Notes under the pieces: generated by a model
Told to the model about the DNA's origin: nothing
The model's database searches: none
What the model saw: only the letters and a program-made list of their open reading frames with translations
Source: Alphaproteobacteria bacterium
Lineage (GTDB): Bacteria; Pseudomonadota; Alphaproteobacteria; Geminicoccales; Geminicoccaceae
NCBI GenBank assembly: GCA_026990035.1
Contig: JALSIM010000016.1
Location: 163,111 to 227,110 of the forward strand
Length of the DNA stretch: 64,000 bases
Direction: 5' to 3'
Made by a program: the position numbers and the translations under genes
Part shown: positions 51,697-60,203 of the stretch, piece by piece
Numbering within the stretch: the stretch's first letter is position 1
Layout of the letters: every line of letters starts with the position of its first letter

Positions 51697-54026
51697 TGCC
51701 CAGCAAGCAGATACACCAGCTCGATCCCGCCGGGACCCTGTCCCCCGAGGATCTGATCGTCGTTTCCACCGCCGGCACGCAGCTCACCCGCAAGGCCGCG
51801 CTCGCCGATCTCCCCTACCGGCGCGGCGATCCCGGGGCCAGCCTCCGGACCCTCGGCGAACGTCTCGAGGAATGGGTTTCGGTACGCGACTTCGGTGCCG
51901 TCGGCGACGGCATCGCCGACGACAGCGCCGCCTTCCAGGCGGCGGTGGACAGCCGGCGCGCGATCTGGATCCCCGAAGGCCGCTACCGCCTCGCCGTGCC
52001 CGTGCAGGTCCCGCCGCAGCGGACTCTCCGCGGGGTCGGTCGAGACGGTGTCACGATCCTCGCCGAAGGCACCCACGCCTTCGTCTTCCACCGCAACGAG
52101 GGCGCCTATCGGGTCGATGCCGCGGCCGCCACCGACTGGTGCCGCTCGCGCCTGAGCGACGTCACGATCCGCATGACCATCGGCGGCATCCGGGTGTTCG
52201 GGCACGAGTTCCGGGCCACCGATCTCGTCTTCTCGGGCGGCAGCGCACCCCAGGGGGGTGTCGATCCGGACGGCTGGTGCATCGACATGGTCGATGCCAA
52301 CGAATGCTCGATCTCGGGCATCAACGCCGGCTACGGCGGCGGCGACCGGATCCTTTCCGCCAACGGGATCCGCTGGCGGGCGGCCAGTGGCGGCGTCAAC
52401 TACGGCGACAGTCTGGTGCTGGAATGCAGCATCAAGCTCGGTGCGGCCAACACCATCGGTGTCCTCCTCGACGGTGCGCAGGCGAGTCCGACCAGCGTCA
52501 TCAACAACATGATCCTCCAGCGTGTCCAGGTGAACGCCCCCCAGGCCGGCGGCGGCACCACCCCGCTGCCCGGCACGGTCGGCATCCGTCTGCGCAACTG
52601 TGCGCGCATCCTGCTCATGCTGTGCGACGTCGAGGCGGCCGAGACCGGTTTCGAGGAGTATTCGGAAAGCGCGGGTACCGCCGGCCAGAATTCGGCCATC
52701 ACCTATGTGCTCTGCCAGACCCACAACATCCCCGATCCGGCGAGCCGCTATCGCGACAGCAACGCCGCCTTTCCCCAGTCCTGCACCAAGCGCAGTTTCG
52801 TCGGCTGCAACTTCATGGGGCCGGTGCCCACCGGCAACGCCCTCGGCGATGGCGGGGTCGTCGGCGACACCGGCCTCGTGGCCCGCGAGATCAGCGGCGT
52901 CAACAAGTTCGAGGAGCTGGCCTGGCAGATCCGGGCCCGGGAAAAGGGACAGGCCATCCTCACCGCCCCCTACAAGGGTGCGGCCCAGGGCGACTACGAT
53001 TCCCATCCGGCGGTGGATGCGCCGTATCACGGCCTCCTCTTCGACATCACCAGCCGCGAGCTGGCGACCATCACCCGGACCGTGGCCAACGGGACCCCGT
53101 CCCCGGAGGACGGGGTGACGCCGCTCACCGAGGTGCGCCTCAAGCTGGGCAACGGCGAAGGCGATCCACGGGGCGAACTCGCCCGGGTGGAGATCGGCGA
53201 TCCGCTGCTCCTCCTGCCCCGGACCACCGCCCCGACTCGGCCGGTCGAGGGGCTGGCGGTCTTCGCCGCCGCCGCCGGCGCGCTGCCGGCGGTCGGCGAG
53301 CAGTGGCTCGGCAAGGGCTGGTATCTGCGGCTCGAGGACGATCCCGGCAGCTTCACCTGGGTGCCGGTGGCGACCCGCCGGGGTACCCAGCCCGAGCGCG
53401 AGCGCAACGCCGACTTCACCGTCGCCCGCGCCGATTTCGGCAAGTTGCACCGGGTCAACCACGCCGCCGAGCGGATCGTGACCATTCCCGCCGGTCTGGT
53501 CGGCGCCGGCGAGGGGCTGCGCTGGTTCGACGTCATCAAGCAGGGTACCGGCGACGTGGTGTTCGCCGCCGGTGCCGGGGTGACCCTGCGGCTGCCCAAG
53601 GGCAAGAACCGCATCCGGACCCAGTACCAGCGGGTGCGGGTCTACGTCACCGGCACGGACGAAGTGTTCATCCCGGACCTCTTCCCCGATGCCGACGAGA
53701 ACCATTTCCAGCGCCTGCACTGGACCGGCGGCGGCTTCGCCATCGGCGCCTCCTATCTCGGCAAGCTGGTACGGGTGTCGAGTGCCGTCCCCACCTTCCT
53801 CGAGATTCCGAGCGGCCTCGTGCCGCCCGGCGTCGACAGCGTCACCCTGCGGATCCAGAAGAACGGCCCCGGCGACGTCGAGATCCGGCCCGGTGCCGGG
53901 ATGACGATGCTCAGCCCCTCCGGCGTCGTGCCCTATGTGATCACCCAGCAGGGAAAGATCGTCACGGTCCATGTCAGCGGCGCCGGCGACGCCCAGCAGC
54001 CCGATCACGTCTACATCGAGGACTGA
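51696..54026 (+). CDS. Phage tailspike-like protein with pectate-lyase-type domain
   Basis: 776 residues. Residues 1-45 resemble the attachment peptide of tail fibre proteins (KQIHQLDPAGTLSPEDLIVVS ... TRKAALADLP). From residue 61 comes the pectate lyase superfamily opening VSVRDFGAVGDGIADDSAAFQAAVD, then a long right-handed parallel beta-helix-like region with TLRGVGRDGVTI and repeated short strands to about 480. The last 190 residues hold two tandem copies of a roughly 90-residue module (first from about 585 at ARADFGKLHRVNHAAERIV, second from about 690 at SYLGKLVRVSSA). Such proteins bind and cut bacterial surface polysaccharide. No other phage structural gene accompanies it. Confidence 0.85.
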   Translation: MPSKQIHQLDPAGTLSPEDLIVVSTAGTQLTRKAALADLPYRRGDPGASLRTLGERLEEWVSVRDFGAVGDGIADDSAAFQAAVDSRRAIWIPEGRYRLAVPVQVPPQRTLRGVGRDGVTILAEGTHAFVFHRNEGAYRVDAAAATDWCRSRLSDVTIRMTIGGIRVFGHEFRATDLVFSGGSAPQGGVDPDGWCIDMVDANECSISGINAGYGGGDRILSANGIRWRAASGGVNYGDSLVLECSIKLGAANTIGVLLDGAQASPTSVINNMILQRVQVNAPQAGGGTTPLPGTVGIRLRNCARILLMLCDVEAAETGFEEYSESAGTAGQNSAITYVLCQTHNIPDPASRYRDSNAAFPQSCTKRSFVGCNFMGPVPTGNALGDGGVVGDTGLVAREISGVNKFEELAWQIRAREKGQAILTAPYKGAAQGDYDSHPAVDAPYHGLLFDITSRELATITRTVANGTPSPEDGVTPLTEVRLKLGNGEGDPRGELARVEIGDPLLLLPRTTAPTRPVEGLAVFAAAAGALPAVGEQWLGKGWYLRLEDDPGSFTWVPVATRRGTQPERERNADFTVARADFGKLHRVNHAAERIVTIPAGLVGAGEGLRWFDVIKQGTGDVVFAAGAGVTLRLPKGKNRIRTQYQRVRVYVTGTDEVFIPDLFPDADENHFQRLHWTGGGFAIGASYLGKLVRVSSAVPTFLEIPSGLVPPGVDSVTLRIQKNGPGDVEIRPGAGMTMLSPSGVVPYVITQQGKIVTVHVSGAGDAQQPDHVYIED

Positions 54027-54078
54027 ACCTCGGGTCCGGCCGGAACGCCGCCGCGAAGGACGACAAAACGGTCGCGCA

Positions 54079-54092
54079 TTGATCAGGATCAA
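54079..54092 (+). promoter_or_regulatory. Perfect FNR/FixK-type box
   Basis: TTGATCAGGATCAA matches the FNR/FixK consensus TTGAT-N4-ATCAA at every position. The centre, 54085.5, is 41.5 bp before 54127, the distance of a class II activated promoter; the stretch 54115-54120 (TTAGTA) is the matching but weak -10. It lies 53 bp after the tailspike stop codon. Confidence 0.78.
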
Positions 54093-54126
54093 AGCGGCGG
54101 TTTCCGGCGCATGGTTAGTAGAGGGC

Positions 54127-54287
54127 GCATTGAGGCGGCACTGCAGCCGGCCGCACCGCCACCACACCATCCGGCTGCAGGCGGCTCGATGGCCCGGACA
54201 TGTTCCGTACCCTGGTCGGGGTCGTGTGAGGGTCGGAACGTGAAGTTGGAGCGGAGAGGGAGCCTGCCATCCCTCTCCGCTTTTTTT
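54127..54287 (+). ncRNA. Candidate FNR-regulated small RNA (about 160 nt, three hairpins)
   Basis: Predicted from the geometry of the FNR box and the terminator; no coding frame of credible quality covers it. Stem-loop 1: perfect 10-bp stem, CTGCAGCCGG (54141-54150) with CCGGCTGCAG (54171-54180), and a 20-nt C/A-rich unpaired loop. Stem-loop 2: 14 pairs with a single bulged U at 54208, arms 54199-54213 and 54229-54242, 15-nt loop. Stem-loop 3: the intrinsic terminator at 54251-54287. A C/A-rich loop is the kind of single-stranded seed that pairs with G-rich ribosome binding sites. FNR-activated trans-acting RNAs are known (FnrS in enterobacteria); this one is unlike any that I recognise. A leader attenuator for metY is the alternative. 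Confidence 0.6.
54251..54287 (+). terminator. Intrinsic terminator
   Basis: Perfect 10-bp stem, GCGGAGAGGG (54251-54260) with CCCTCTCCGC (54271-54280), ten-base loop, then seven T residues (54281-54287). The best Rho-independent terminator in the window. It ends the candidate small RNA, and would also stop read-through from the tailspike gene before metY. Confidence 0.92.
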
Positions 54288-54354
54288 CGCTGTCGCCGCC
54301 CTCCGCCCTCGTCTATCTGTCGCCGCGCGAAGGATCCGTGAGGAGGAGACCGCG

Positions 54355-55656
54355 ATGGCGGAGCCCCGTCCCTACAGGTTCGACACCCTCGCCCTGCACG
54401 CCGGACAGAGCCCCGACCCGGTGACCGGCGCCCGTGCCGTCCCCGTCTACCAGACCACCTCCTACGTCTTCCCGGACACCGACACGGCGGCCTCGCTGTT
54501 CAACCTGGAGCTTCCCGGGCACATCTATTCCCGCATTTCCAATCCGACGGTGGCGGTCTTCGAGGAGCGCATGGCGGCCCTCGAAGGCGGGGTCGCGGCG
54601 GTGGCCACGGCGAGCGGCCAGGCGGCCCTGCATCTCGCCGTCGCCACCCTGATGGGCGCCGGCGGCCACATCGTCGCCGCCCGCAACCTCTACGGCGGCA
54701 GCATCAATCTCCTGCGCCTCACCCTGCCCCGCTTCGGCATCGAAACGACTTTCGTCGACCCGCGCGATCCCGAAGCCTTCGCCGCCGCCATCCGCCCCGA
54801 AACCCGCCTCCTGTTCGGCGAAACGATCGGCAATCCGCGCCTCGAGGTGCTGGACGTGCCGCGGATCGCCGAGATCGCCCACGCTCACGGCCTGCCGCTC
54901 CTGGTCGACAACACCTTCGCCACCCCGTTTCTCGCCCGGCCGATCGAGATGGGCGCCGATCTCGTCCTCCACTCGGCGACCAAATGGATCGGCGGTCACG
55001 GGGTGGCGATCGGTGGCGTGCTGATCGACGGCGGCCGGTTCGACTGGCGGGCCTCCGGCCGGTTCCCGACCCTGAGCGAGCCCTATCCCGGCTACTTCGA
55101 CATCGTCTACGCCGAGACCTTCGGCCCCCAGGCCTTCGCCATGCGCGCCCGGACCGAGGGCCTGCGCGATTTCGGGGCCTGCATGAGCCCGCAGCACGCC
55201 TTCTACCTCCTGCAGGGGCTGGAGACCCTGCCGCTGCGGATGCGGCGGCATGTCGAGAACACGGCCCGGGTGCTGGAATTCCTCGCCGGCCACGAGGCGG
55301 TGAGCTATCTCCTCCATCCGAGCCTGCCGGATCATCCCGACCACGCCCTCGCCCGTCGCCTCCTGCCGCGCGGCGCCGGATCCATCGTCACCTTCGGCGT
55401 TCGTGGCGGTCGCGAAGCCGGGGCGCGCTTCATCGAGGCCTGCGGTCTCGCCTCGCATCTGGCCAATGTCGGCGATGCCAAGACCCTCGTCATCCATCCG
55501 GCCTCCACCACCCATCTCCAGCTCGGACCCGAACAGCTCGCGGCCGCCGGGGTGACCGAGGATATGATCCGCCTCTCGGTCGGGCTCGAGGATGCCGCGG
55601 ACATTCTCGCCGATCTCGATCGGGCGCTGCGCGCCGCGCAGCGGGGCGGAAGATGA
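54355..55656 (+). CDS. metY: O-acetylhomoserine (or O-succinylhomoserine) sulfhydrylase
   Basis: 433 residues, the usual length for MetY. Cys/Met-metabolism PLP enzyme: [84 protein letters not shown] with Lys210 as the PLP lysine, and AASTTH-like [10 protein letters not shown]. It makes homocysteine from acetylated homoserine and sulfide. It starts 68 bp after the intrinsic terminator, so its promoter or a regulatory leader lies in that gap or further left. It overlaps the alpha/beta hydrolase gene by 4 bp (ATGA). Confidence 0.93.
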   Translation: MAEPRPYRFDTLALHAGQSPDPVTGARAVPVYQTTSYVFPDTDTAASLFNLELPGHIYSRISNPTVAVFEERMAALEGGVAAVATASGQAALHLAVATLMGAGGHIVAARNLYGGSINLLRLTLPRFGIETTFVDPRDPEAFAAAIRPETRLLFGETIGNPRLEVLDVPRIAEIAHAHGLPLLVDNTFATPFLARPIEMGADLVLHSATKWIGGHGVAIGGVLIDGGRFDWRASGRFPTLSEPYPGYFDIVYAETFGPQAFAMRARTEGLRDFGACMSPQHAFYLLQGLETLPLRMRRHVENTARVLEFLAGHEAVSYLLHPSLPDHPDHALARRLLPRGAGSIVTFGVRGGREAGARFIEACGLASHLANVGDAKTLVIHPASTTHLQLGPEQLAAAGVTEDMIRLSVGLEDAADILADLDRALRAAQRGGR

Positions 55657-56483
55657 TGCGGCTGACGGTGGCGGGGCGCGAGGTCGTCCTCTGCGACTGG
55701 GGACGGGGTTTCGCTCCGGAGCGGCCGAGCCTCCTCCTGCTGCACGGCGCCGGGATGGACCATACGGTCTGGGCCTTCCAGGGACGGGCACTCGCCTTCC
55801 ACGGTTACAACGCCCTGGCCCCGGATCTTCCGGGACACGGGGCCAATGCCGGCCTCCCGCCACCGGCGCGCATCGAGGCGCATGCCGGCTGGCTGCGTGG
55901 CCTGCTGGATGCGCTGGATCTCGGGGAGGTGGTGCTCATCGGCCATTCCATGGGCGCTCTCGTCGCCCTCGAGGCGGCGGCCGCCGATCCGCGTGTCCGG
56001 GGGCTCGCGCTCCTGGGCGCCGCCCTGCGGATGCCGGTCCACCCGGATCTGCTGGCGGCGGCGCGGGCGGATCTGCCGCGGGCGGCGGCGTTCGTCACCG
56101 GCTGGGGGTTCGCTCCGGCCACCGCCTTGGGTGCGCAGCCGGTTCCGGGAGGATGGATGCCGGGCGCGGCGACCGCCCTCCTGCTCCGCAGTCCGCCCGG
56201 GGTGCTGGCGGCCGATCTCGCCGCCTGTGACGGCTACCATCGCGGCGAGGAAGCGGCGGCTTCCGTGTCCGTTCCGGCTCTCGTACTTTCGGGCGCGCGC
56301 GATCGGATGACGCCGGCCCGGGCCGGGGCCGAACTCGCCCGCCGGCTGCCACGGGGCGGTTTCGAAAGCCTCCCCGATACCGGACACATGTCGATGCTGG
56401 AACGGCCGCGCGAGGTGCTCGGGCGCCTGCGCCGCTTCCTCGCCGATCTCGGCGCCGGCGGAAGGGTCGCGGACCGGGGCTGA
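55653..56483 (+). CDS. Alpha/beta-hydrolase fold protein
   Basis: 276 residues. Classic alpha/beta hydrolase: LLLLHGAGMDHTVWAFQGRALAFHGYNALAPDLPGHGAN, nucleophile elbow GHSMGALVAL with the serine, and DTGHMSMLERP with the C-terminal histidine; the acid is probably the Asp in SGARDRMTP. Placed directly behind metY with an ATGA overlap. It could cleave or make an ester; a MetX-type acyltransferase is less likely because MetX is longer and has a different elbow. Substrate unknown. Confidence 0.88.
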   Translation: MMRLTVAGREVVLCDWGRGFAPERPSLLLLHGAGMDHTVWAFQGRALAFHGYNALAPDLPGHGANAGLPPPARIEAHAGWLRGLLDALDLGEVVLIGHSMGALVALEAAAADPRVRGLALLGAALRMPVHPDLLAAARADLPRAAAFVTGWGFAPATALGAQPVPGGWMPGAATALLLRSPPGVLAADLAACDGYHRGEEAAASVSVPALVLSGARDRMTPARAGAELARRLPRGGFESLPDTGHMSMLERPREVLGRLRRFLADLGAGGRVADRG

Positions 56484-56495
56484 CCGCCGGCGGTC

Positions 56496-58151
56496 TCAGC
56501 CGTCCCCGTTCTCCTCGGCGGCGAGCCGCCGCGCCCGTTCCCGCAGCTCGAACTTCTGGATCTTGCCGGTGGAGGTCTTGGGGAGCTCGCCGAAGACGAC
56601 GGTCTTCGGCACCTTGTAACCGGCCATGTTGGCCCGGCAGAAGGCGATGATCTCTTCGGCGGTGACCCTGGCGCCGGCCTTCGGGGCGACGAAGGCGCAG
56701 GGTGTTTCCCCCCAGGTGGGATCGGGCTTCGCCACCACCGCCGCCTCCATCACCGCCGGATGACGATAGAGGACCTCCTCGACCTCGAGCGAGGAGATGT
56801 TCTCGCCGCCGGAGATGATGATGTCCTTGGAGCGGTCCTTGACCTCGGCGTAGCCGTCGGGGTGCATCACCGCGAGATCGCCGGTGTGGTACCAGCCGCC
56901 GCGGAAGGCCTCGGCGGTGGCGCCCGGGTTCTTGACGTAACCCTTCATGATCGTATGGCCGCGCAGCATGATTTCGCCGATGGTCCGGCCGTCGGCGGGA
57001 ACCGGCTCGAGGGTTTCGGGATCGGCGACCTGGAGCTCGCCGAGGGTGGGGTAGGCGACCCCCTGACGGGCCACCTTGGCGGCCCGGTCGGGCACCGGCA
57101 GCTCGCGCCATCCCGGCTGTTCGACACAGACCGTGGACGGGCCGTAGGTCTCGGTCAGGCCGTAGAGATGCGTGACGTGGAAGCCCATCGCTTCCATCGC
57201 CTCGATCACCGCACTCGGCGGCGCGGCCCCGCCGGTGGCCACTTCCACCCGCTGGGCGAACTTCCGTTTCACGGAATCGGGGGCGTGGATCAGCATGTTG
57301 AGAACGATCGGCGCCCCGCACATGTGGGTGACCCCCTCCTCCGCCACCAGGGCGAAGATCCTTGCCGGATCCACCTTCCGCAGACAGAGGTGGGTGGCGC
57401 CGACGGCGGTCACCCCCCAGGTGTAGGTCCAGCCGTTGCAGTGGAACATGGGCAGCGTCCAGAGATAGACCGAATCCGGCCGCAGGCCCAGCACCAGGGC
57501 GTTGCCGAGGGCGTTCAGATAGGCCCCGCGGTGATGATAGACGACCCCCTTCGGATTGCCGGTGGTGCCCGAGGTGTAGCAGAGCGAGAGCGCCCGCCAT
57601 TCGTCCTCCGGCAGCCGCCAGGGGAAGTCGGGATCCCCGGTCTCGAGGAACGCTTCGTAGTCCATCTCGCCGAGCGGTTCACCGGGCTCCGCCGGATCGA
57701 GGATGTCGATCACCCGGATCGGCCGCTGCACCCGGGCGAGAGCCTGGCGGATCACCGGCGAGAAGGCGCTGTCGGTGAGCAGCACGTCGGCCTCGCCGTG
57801 GTCGAGGATGAAGGCGATGGCGGCGGCGTCGAGGCGGATGTTGAGGGCGTTGAGGACCGCGCCGGCCAAGGGAACACCGTAATGGGCCTCGAGCATCGGC
57901 GGAATGTTGGGACACATCACCGCCACCGTGTCGCCTTCGCCGATGCCGAGCCGGACGAGGGCGCTCGCGAGACGCCGGCAACGTTCGGCGAAGGCACGAT
58001 AGCTCAGGCGTCGCCCGTCGTAGACCACTCCGACGCGGTCGCCGAACACATGGCTCGCCCAGCGCAGGAAATCGATCGGCGACAGGGCACGGTAGTTGGC
58101 GATGTTCTTGTCGAGGGCGATCTCGAAAATGTCGCCGTCGGCCGGGTTCAT
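56496..58151 (-). CDS. Acyl-CoA synthetase (AMP-forming)
   Basis: 551 residues. The adenylate-forming motifs are present: P-loop-like YTSGTTGNPKGVVYHH, GGAAPPSAVIEAM, YGLTETYGPST, GGWYHTGDLAVMHPDGY and the C-terminal catalytic lysine in STGKIQKFELR. It activates a carboxylic acid with ATP and joins it to CoA, in the medium-chain/FadD-DmdB-like branch; the acid is not predictable. It converges on the alpha/beta hydrolase gene with 12 bp between stops. Confidence 0.93.
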   Translation of the reverse strand: MNPADGDIFEIALDKNIANYRALSPIDFLRWASHVFGDRVGVVYDGRRLSYRAFAERCRRLASALVRLGIGEGDTVAVMCPNIPPMLEAHYGVPLAGAVLNALNIRLDAAAIAFILDHGEADVLLTDSAFSPVIRQALARVQRPIRVIDILDPAEPGEPLGEMDYEAFLETGDPDFPWRLPEDEWRALSLCYTSGTTGNPKGVVYHHRGAYLNALGNALVLGLRPDSVYLWTLPMFHCNGWTYTWGVTAVGATHLCLRKVDPARIFALVAEEGVTHMCGAPIVLNMLIHAPDSVKRKFAQRVEVATGGAAPPSAVIEAMEAMGFHVTHLYGLTETYGPSTVCVEQPGWRELPVPDRAAKVARQGVAYPTLGELQVADPETLEPVPADGRTIGEIMLRGHTIMKGYVKNPGATAEAFRGGWYHTGDLAVMHPDGYAEVKDRSKDIIISGGENISSLEVEEVLYRHPAVMEAAVVAKPDPTWGETPCAFVAPKAGARVTAEEIIAFCRANMAGYKVPKTVVFGELPKTSTGKIQKFELRERARRLAAEENGDG

Positions 58152-58191
58152 CCGGACGCCTCCTCTGGTTGCCGCTCGCCTCGGCCTCCTC

Positions 58192-59424
58192 TTATCGCGC
58201 CGCCGCGGCGCTCGCCAGCGCCGAGGCGGGGGAGAACGGAACGTGCCGCCCGCGCTCCCGTTCGGCGAGCATGCACAGCAGCAGTACCGCCACCGTGGCC
58301 TGGTAGACGGTGTTGAAATAGTTCTGCAGCAGGCTCTGGGCGATCAGATCGGCGGCCAGGGCCAGGGCCAGGGTGCGGGCGAGCGGGTCGGCGGTGGTCC
58401 GCGCCACGAACATGGCCTCACGGGTGAGCCAGACCACCATGATCAGGACCATGGCGAGGCCGATCCAGCCGCCTTCGACGAAGAAGCGGAGGAACTCGTT
58501 GTGCGGCCATTCGAGGAGGCGCTGGCCGTCGAGCCAGGGACGTCCCTCGGCCATGATCTGGCGCACCGCTCCCATGCCGAGCCCGAACGGCCGATCGAGG
58601 GCGGCGCCGAGCCAGTAGGCGAGACTGTGCAGGCGCCCCGAACTGTAATCGCCACCCACCGCCGAAGTGAGCCGCAGCCAGAGGGCGTCGCTCACCAGCC
58701 GGGTGAAGAGGACGAACAGCAGTACGGCCGGCAGGGCGAGCCGGAGGAAACCTCGCCAGCGCGTGCCGCGTGGTCGCGTGGCGAGATCGAGAACGAGCCA
58801 CAGGAGGAAGGCGACCAGCGTGGTGCGGGTCGCGGCGAGGAACAGATAGGCCGCCGCCAGCACCGCCATCGCCGCCAGCAGGCCACGTTCGAGCACCCGC
58901 CCGCTGGTCCGCATCCGGGTGACGAACAGCAGGAGCGCCAGCAGGCTCAGGCTGCTGTGGGTGACCAGCGATCCGCTCACATCCACCCGCAGCACACCGC
59001 CGATCCCACGCACCACCGCCCCCGGGTCACGGAGATCGAGGAGCAGCAGACTCGCCAGCAGATAGAAGGCGAGCAGCAGCAGCACGAGGCGCGGCAGGTC
59101 CGTCTCCCTCAGCGCGGCGGCGATGTTGGGGGCGGCCAGCATCGCGATCAGTACCAGCAGGATCTTGTAGTCGAGCGGATCGAAGGGCCGCGCGAGGTTG
59201 GTCAGCAGAAGGAGCAGCAACAGCAGCAGGAGCAGCATCGGCACATCGCGCCCGCGGGCCGAAAACCGGGGGTGGGCGAGCACGCCGGCGAGCGCCAGCA
59301 GGGCCACGACGGCGGAGAAGGCCACCACCCGGAAGGCCGCCAGGCCATAGGCCTGGGCCATGCTCGAGGAGAGAAAGGCGAAGGCGAAGGCGGCGACGAA
59401 CAGGGCTCGGGGCATCGGTGCCAC
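58192..59424 (-). CDS. O-antigen ligase/polymerase family membrane protein
   Basis: 410 residues with about ten to twelve hydrophobic segments, beginning LFVAAFAFAFLSSSMAQAYGLAAFRVVAF. The Wzy/WaaL signature region is around residue 240-300: SSGRLHSLAYWLGAALDRPFGLGMGAVRQIM ... EWPHNEFLRFFVEGG, with the H-N-E motif before the last segments. It joins or polymerises polysaccharide units on the periplasmic side of the inner membrane. It diverges from the nucleotidyltransferase/PssDE genes and probably belongs to the same polysaccharide locus. Confidence 0.88.
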   Translation of the reverse strand: MAPMPRALFVAAFAFAFLSSSMAQAYGLAAFRVVAFSAVVALLALAGVLAHPRFSARGRDVPMLLLLLLLLLLLTNLARPFDPLDYKILLVLIAMLAAPNIAAALRETDLPRLVLLLLAFYLLASLLLLDLRDPGAVVRGIGGVLRVDVSGSLVTHSSLSLLALLLFVTRMRTSGRVLERGLLAAMAVLAAAYLFLAATRTTLVAFLLWLVLDLATRPRGTRWRGFLRLALPAVLLFVLFTRLVSDALWLRLTSAVGGDYSSGRLHSLAYWLGAALDRPFGLGMGAVRQIMAEGRPWLDGQRLLEWPHNEFLRFFVEGGWIGLAMVLIMVVWLTREAMFVARTTADPLARTLALALAADLIAQSLLQNYFNTVYQATVAVLLLCMLAERERGRHVPFSPASALASAAAAR

Positions 59425-59470
59425 CGTCGGGGTGCGACCGGAATGGATGACGGTCCTCCGGGCGGTGCGA

Positions 59471-59500
59471 TTGACAGCGTATTCAATTAACAGTTGAATA
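59471..59500 (+). promoter_or_regulatory. Promoter with palindromic operator for the nucleotidyltransferase-pssDE genes
   Basis: TTGACA at 59471-59476, 17-bp spacer and TTGAAT at 59494-59499 as a -10. A palindrome overlaps the spacer and -10: TATTCAA (59480-59486), seven bases, TTGAATA (59494-59500). This is one of the few AT-rich patches in the region and lies 29 bp before the start at 59529. Confidence 0.55.
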
Positions 59501-59528
59501 TCCGCTGCGCAACCACGGAGATCGCGGG

Positions 59529-60203
59529 ATGGCGATCGCCAAGCCCAAGCCCTTCCCGCTGCTGCCGGCGGTGCTCGGGCGCAGCCGGCTGGTGCAGAAC
59601 CTCGCCGTCGTGCTGGCCGTCAACTGGCTGATGCAGGGCATGCGCGGCATGCAACGCAAGGAGCTCGGCTTTCGCCTCCTCCTCGAAGGAGGGGTGGCGG
59701 CCCTTTTCTTCGCCCCGCTGACGGCGGCGGGCCTCGATCCGCCGCTGGCACTGATCGTCGCGCCGGTGCTCGCCCATACCGCCGGCTTCCTGTTCAACGG
59801 CCAGCTCTGGGTCTGCATGCGATACGCCACCTTCTGGCGCCGCGATCCGGCCGCCCTCGACGCCTTTCTCGGGCAGACGGCGGCGCGTCTGCGGGGGCTC
59901 GGCTGGCTGGCCGAGGCCTTCTGCATCGGGTCTCTGGGAGCCGGCGGCCACGCCGGCCCGCGCTCGGACATCGACCTGCGGCTCGTTTTTCCTCCGGGAC
60001 CCGGGGGCTGGATCCGGACCAATCTGCTGCTCCTCGAGCTGCGGTCGCGGGCGCTGTTCCGGGGTATTCCCCTCGATCTCTACGCCTACGACGATCTCGC
60101 GCCGCTCGCCCGCTTGCGCCCCGGGGAAGGGGTGACGCTGCTGTGCGATCGCCGGGCAAGGCTCGCCCGTGCCTTCGCCGATCGGCCGGTGATCCGGCGG
60201 TGA
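59529..60203 (+). CDS. Membrane-anchored nucleotidyltransferase-domain protein
   Basis: 224 residues. The first half has two or three hydrophobic stretches (VLAVNWLMQGM, GGVAALFFAPLTAAG, ALIVAPVLAHTAGFLF). The second half holds a polymerase-beta-type nucleotidyltransferase site: Gly134-Ser135, then Asp147-x-Asp149 in SDIDLRLVFP, and a third acidic residue in the LDLYAYDDL segment. It is the first gene of a run of three coupled genes with the two halves of an Alg13/Alg14-type glycosyltransferase. A role in attaching a nucleotide or phospho-sugar group is possible; I know no characterised member with this membrane fusion. Confidence 0.75.
   Translation: MAIAKPKPFPLLPAVLGRSRLVQNLAVVLAVNWLMQGMRGMQRKELGFRLLLEGGVAALFFAPLTAAGLDPPLALIVAPVLAHTAGFLFNGQLWVCMRYATFWRRDPAALDAFLGQTAARLRGLGWLAEAFCIGSLGAGGHAGPRSDIDLRLVFPPGPGGWIRTNLLLLELRSRALFRGIPLDLYAYDDLAPLARLRPGEGVTLLCDRRARLARAFADRPVIRR

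Noticed and set aside
54111..54341. Open frame of 76 codons through the gap before metY
   Set aside because: It reads straight through the strong terminator, its proline/arginine-rich chain has no resemblance to a protein and the DNA is better explained as structured RNA.
54027..54354. SAM riboswitch for metY
   Set aside because: No SAM-II or SAM-V core could be recognised by eye; the FNR box and terminator give a simpler reading. A covariance search would settle it.
50977..54354. A prophage
   Set aside because: Only a spike and two small genes are present: no integrase, terminase, capsid, portal or lysis gene and no attachment repeats were seen.
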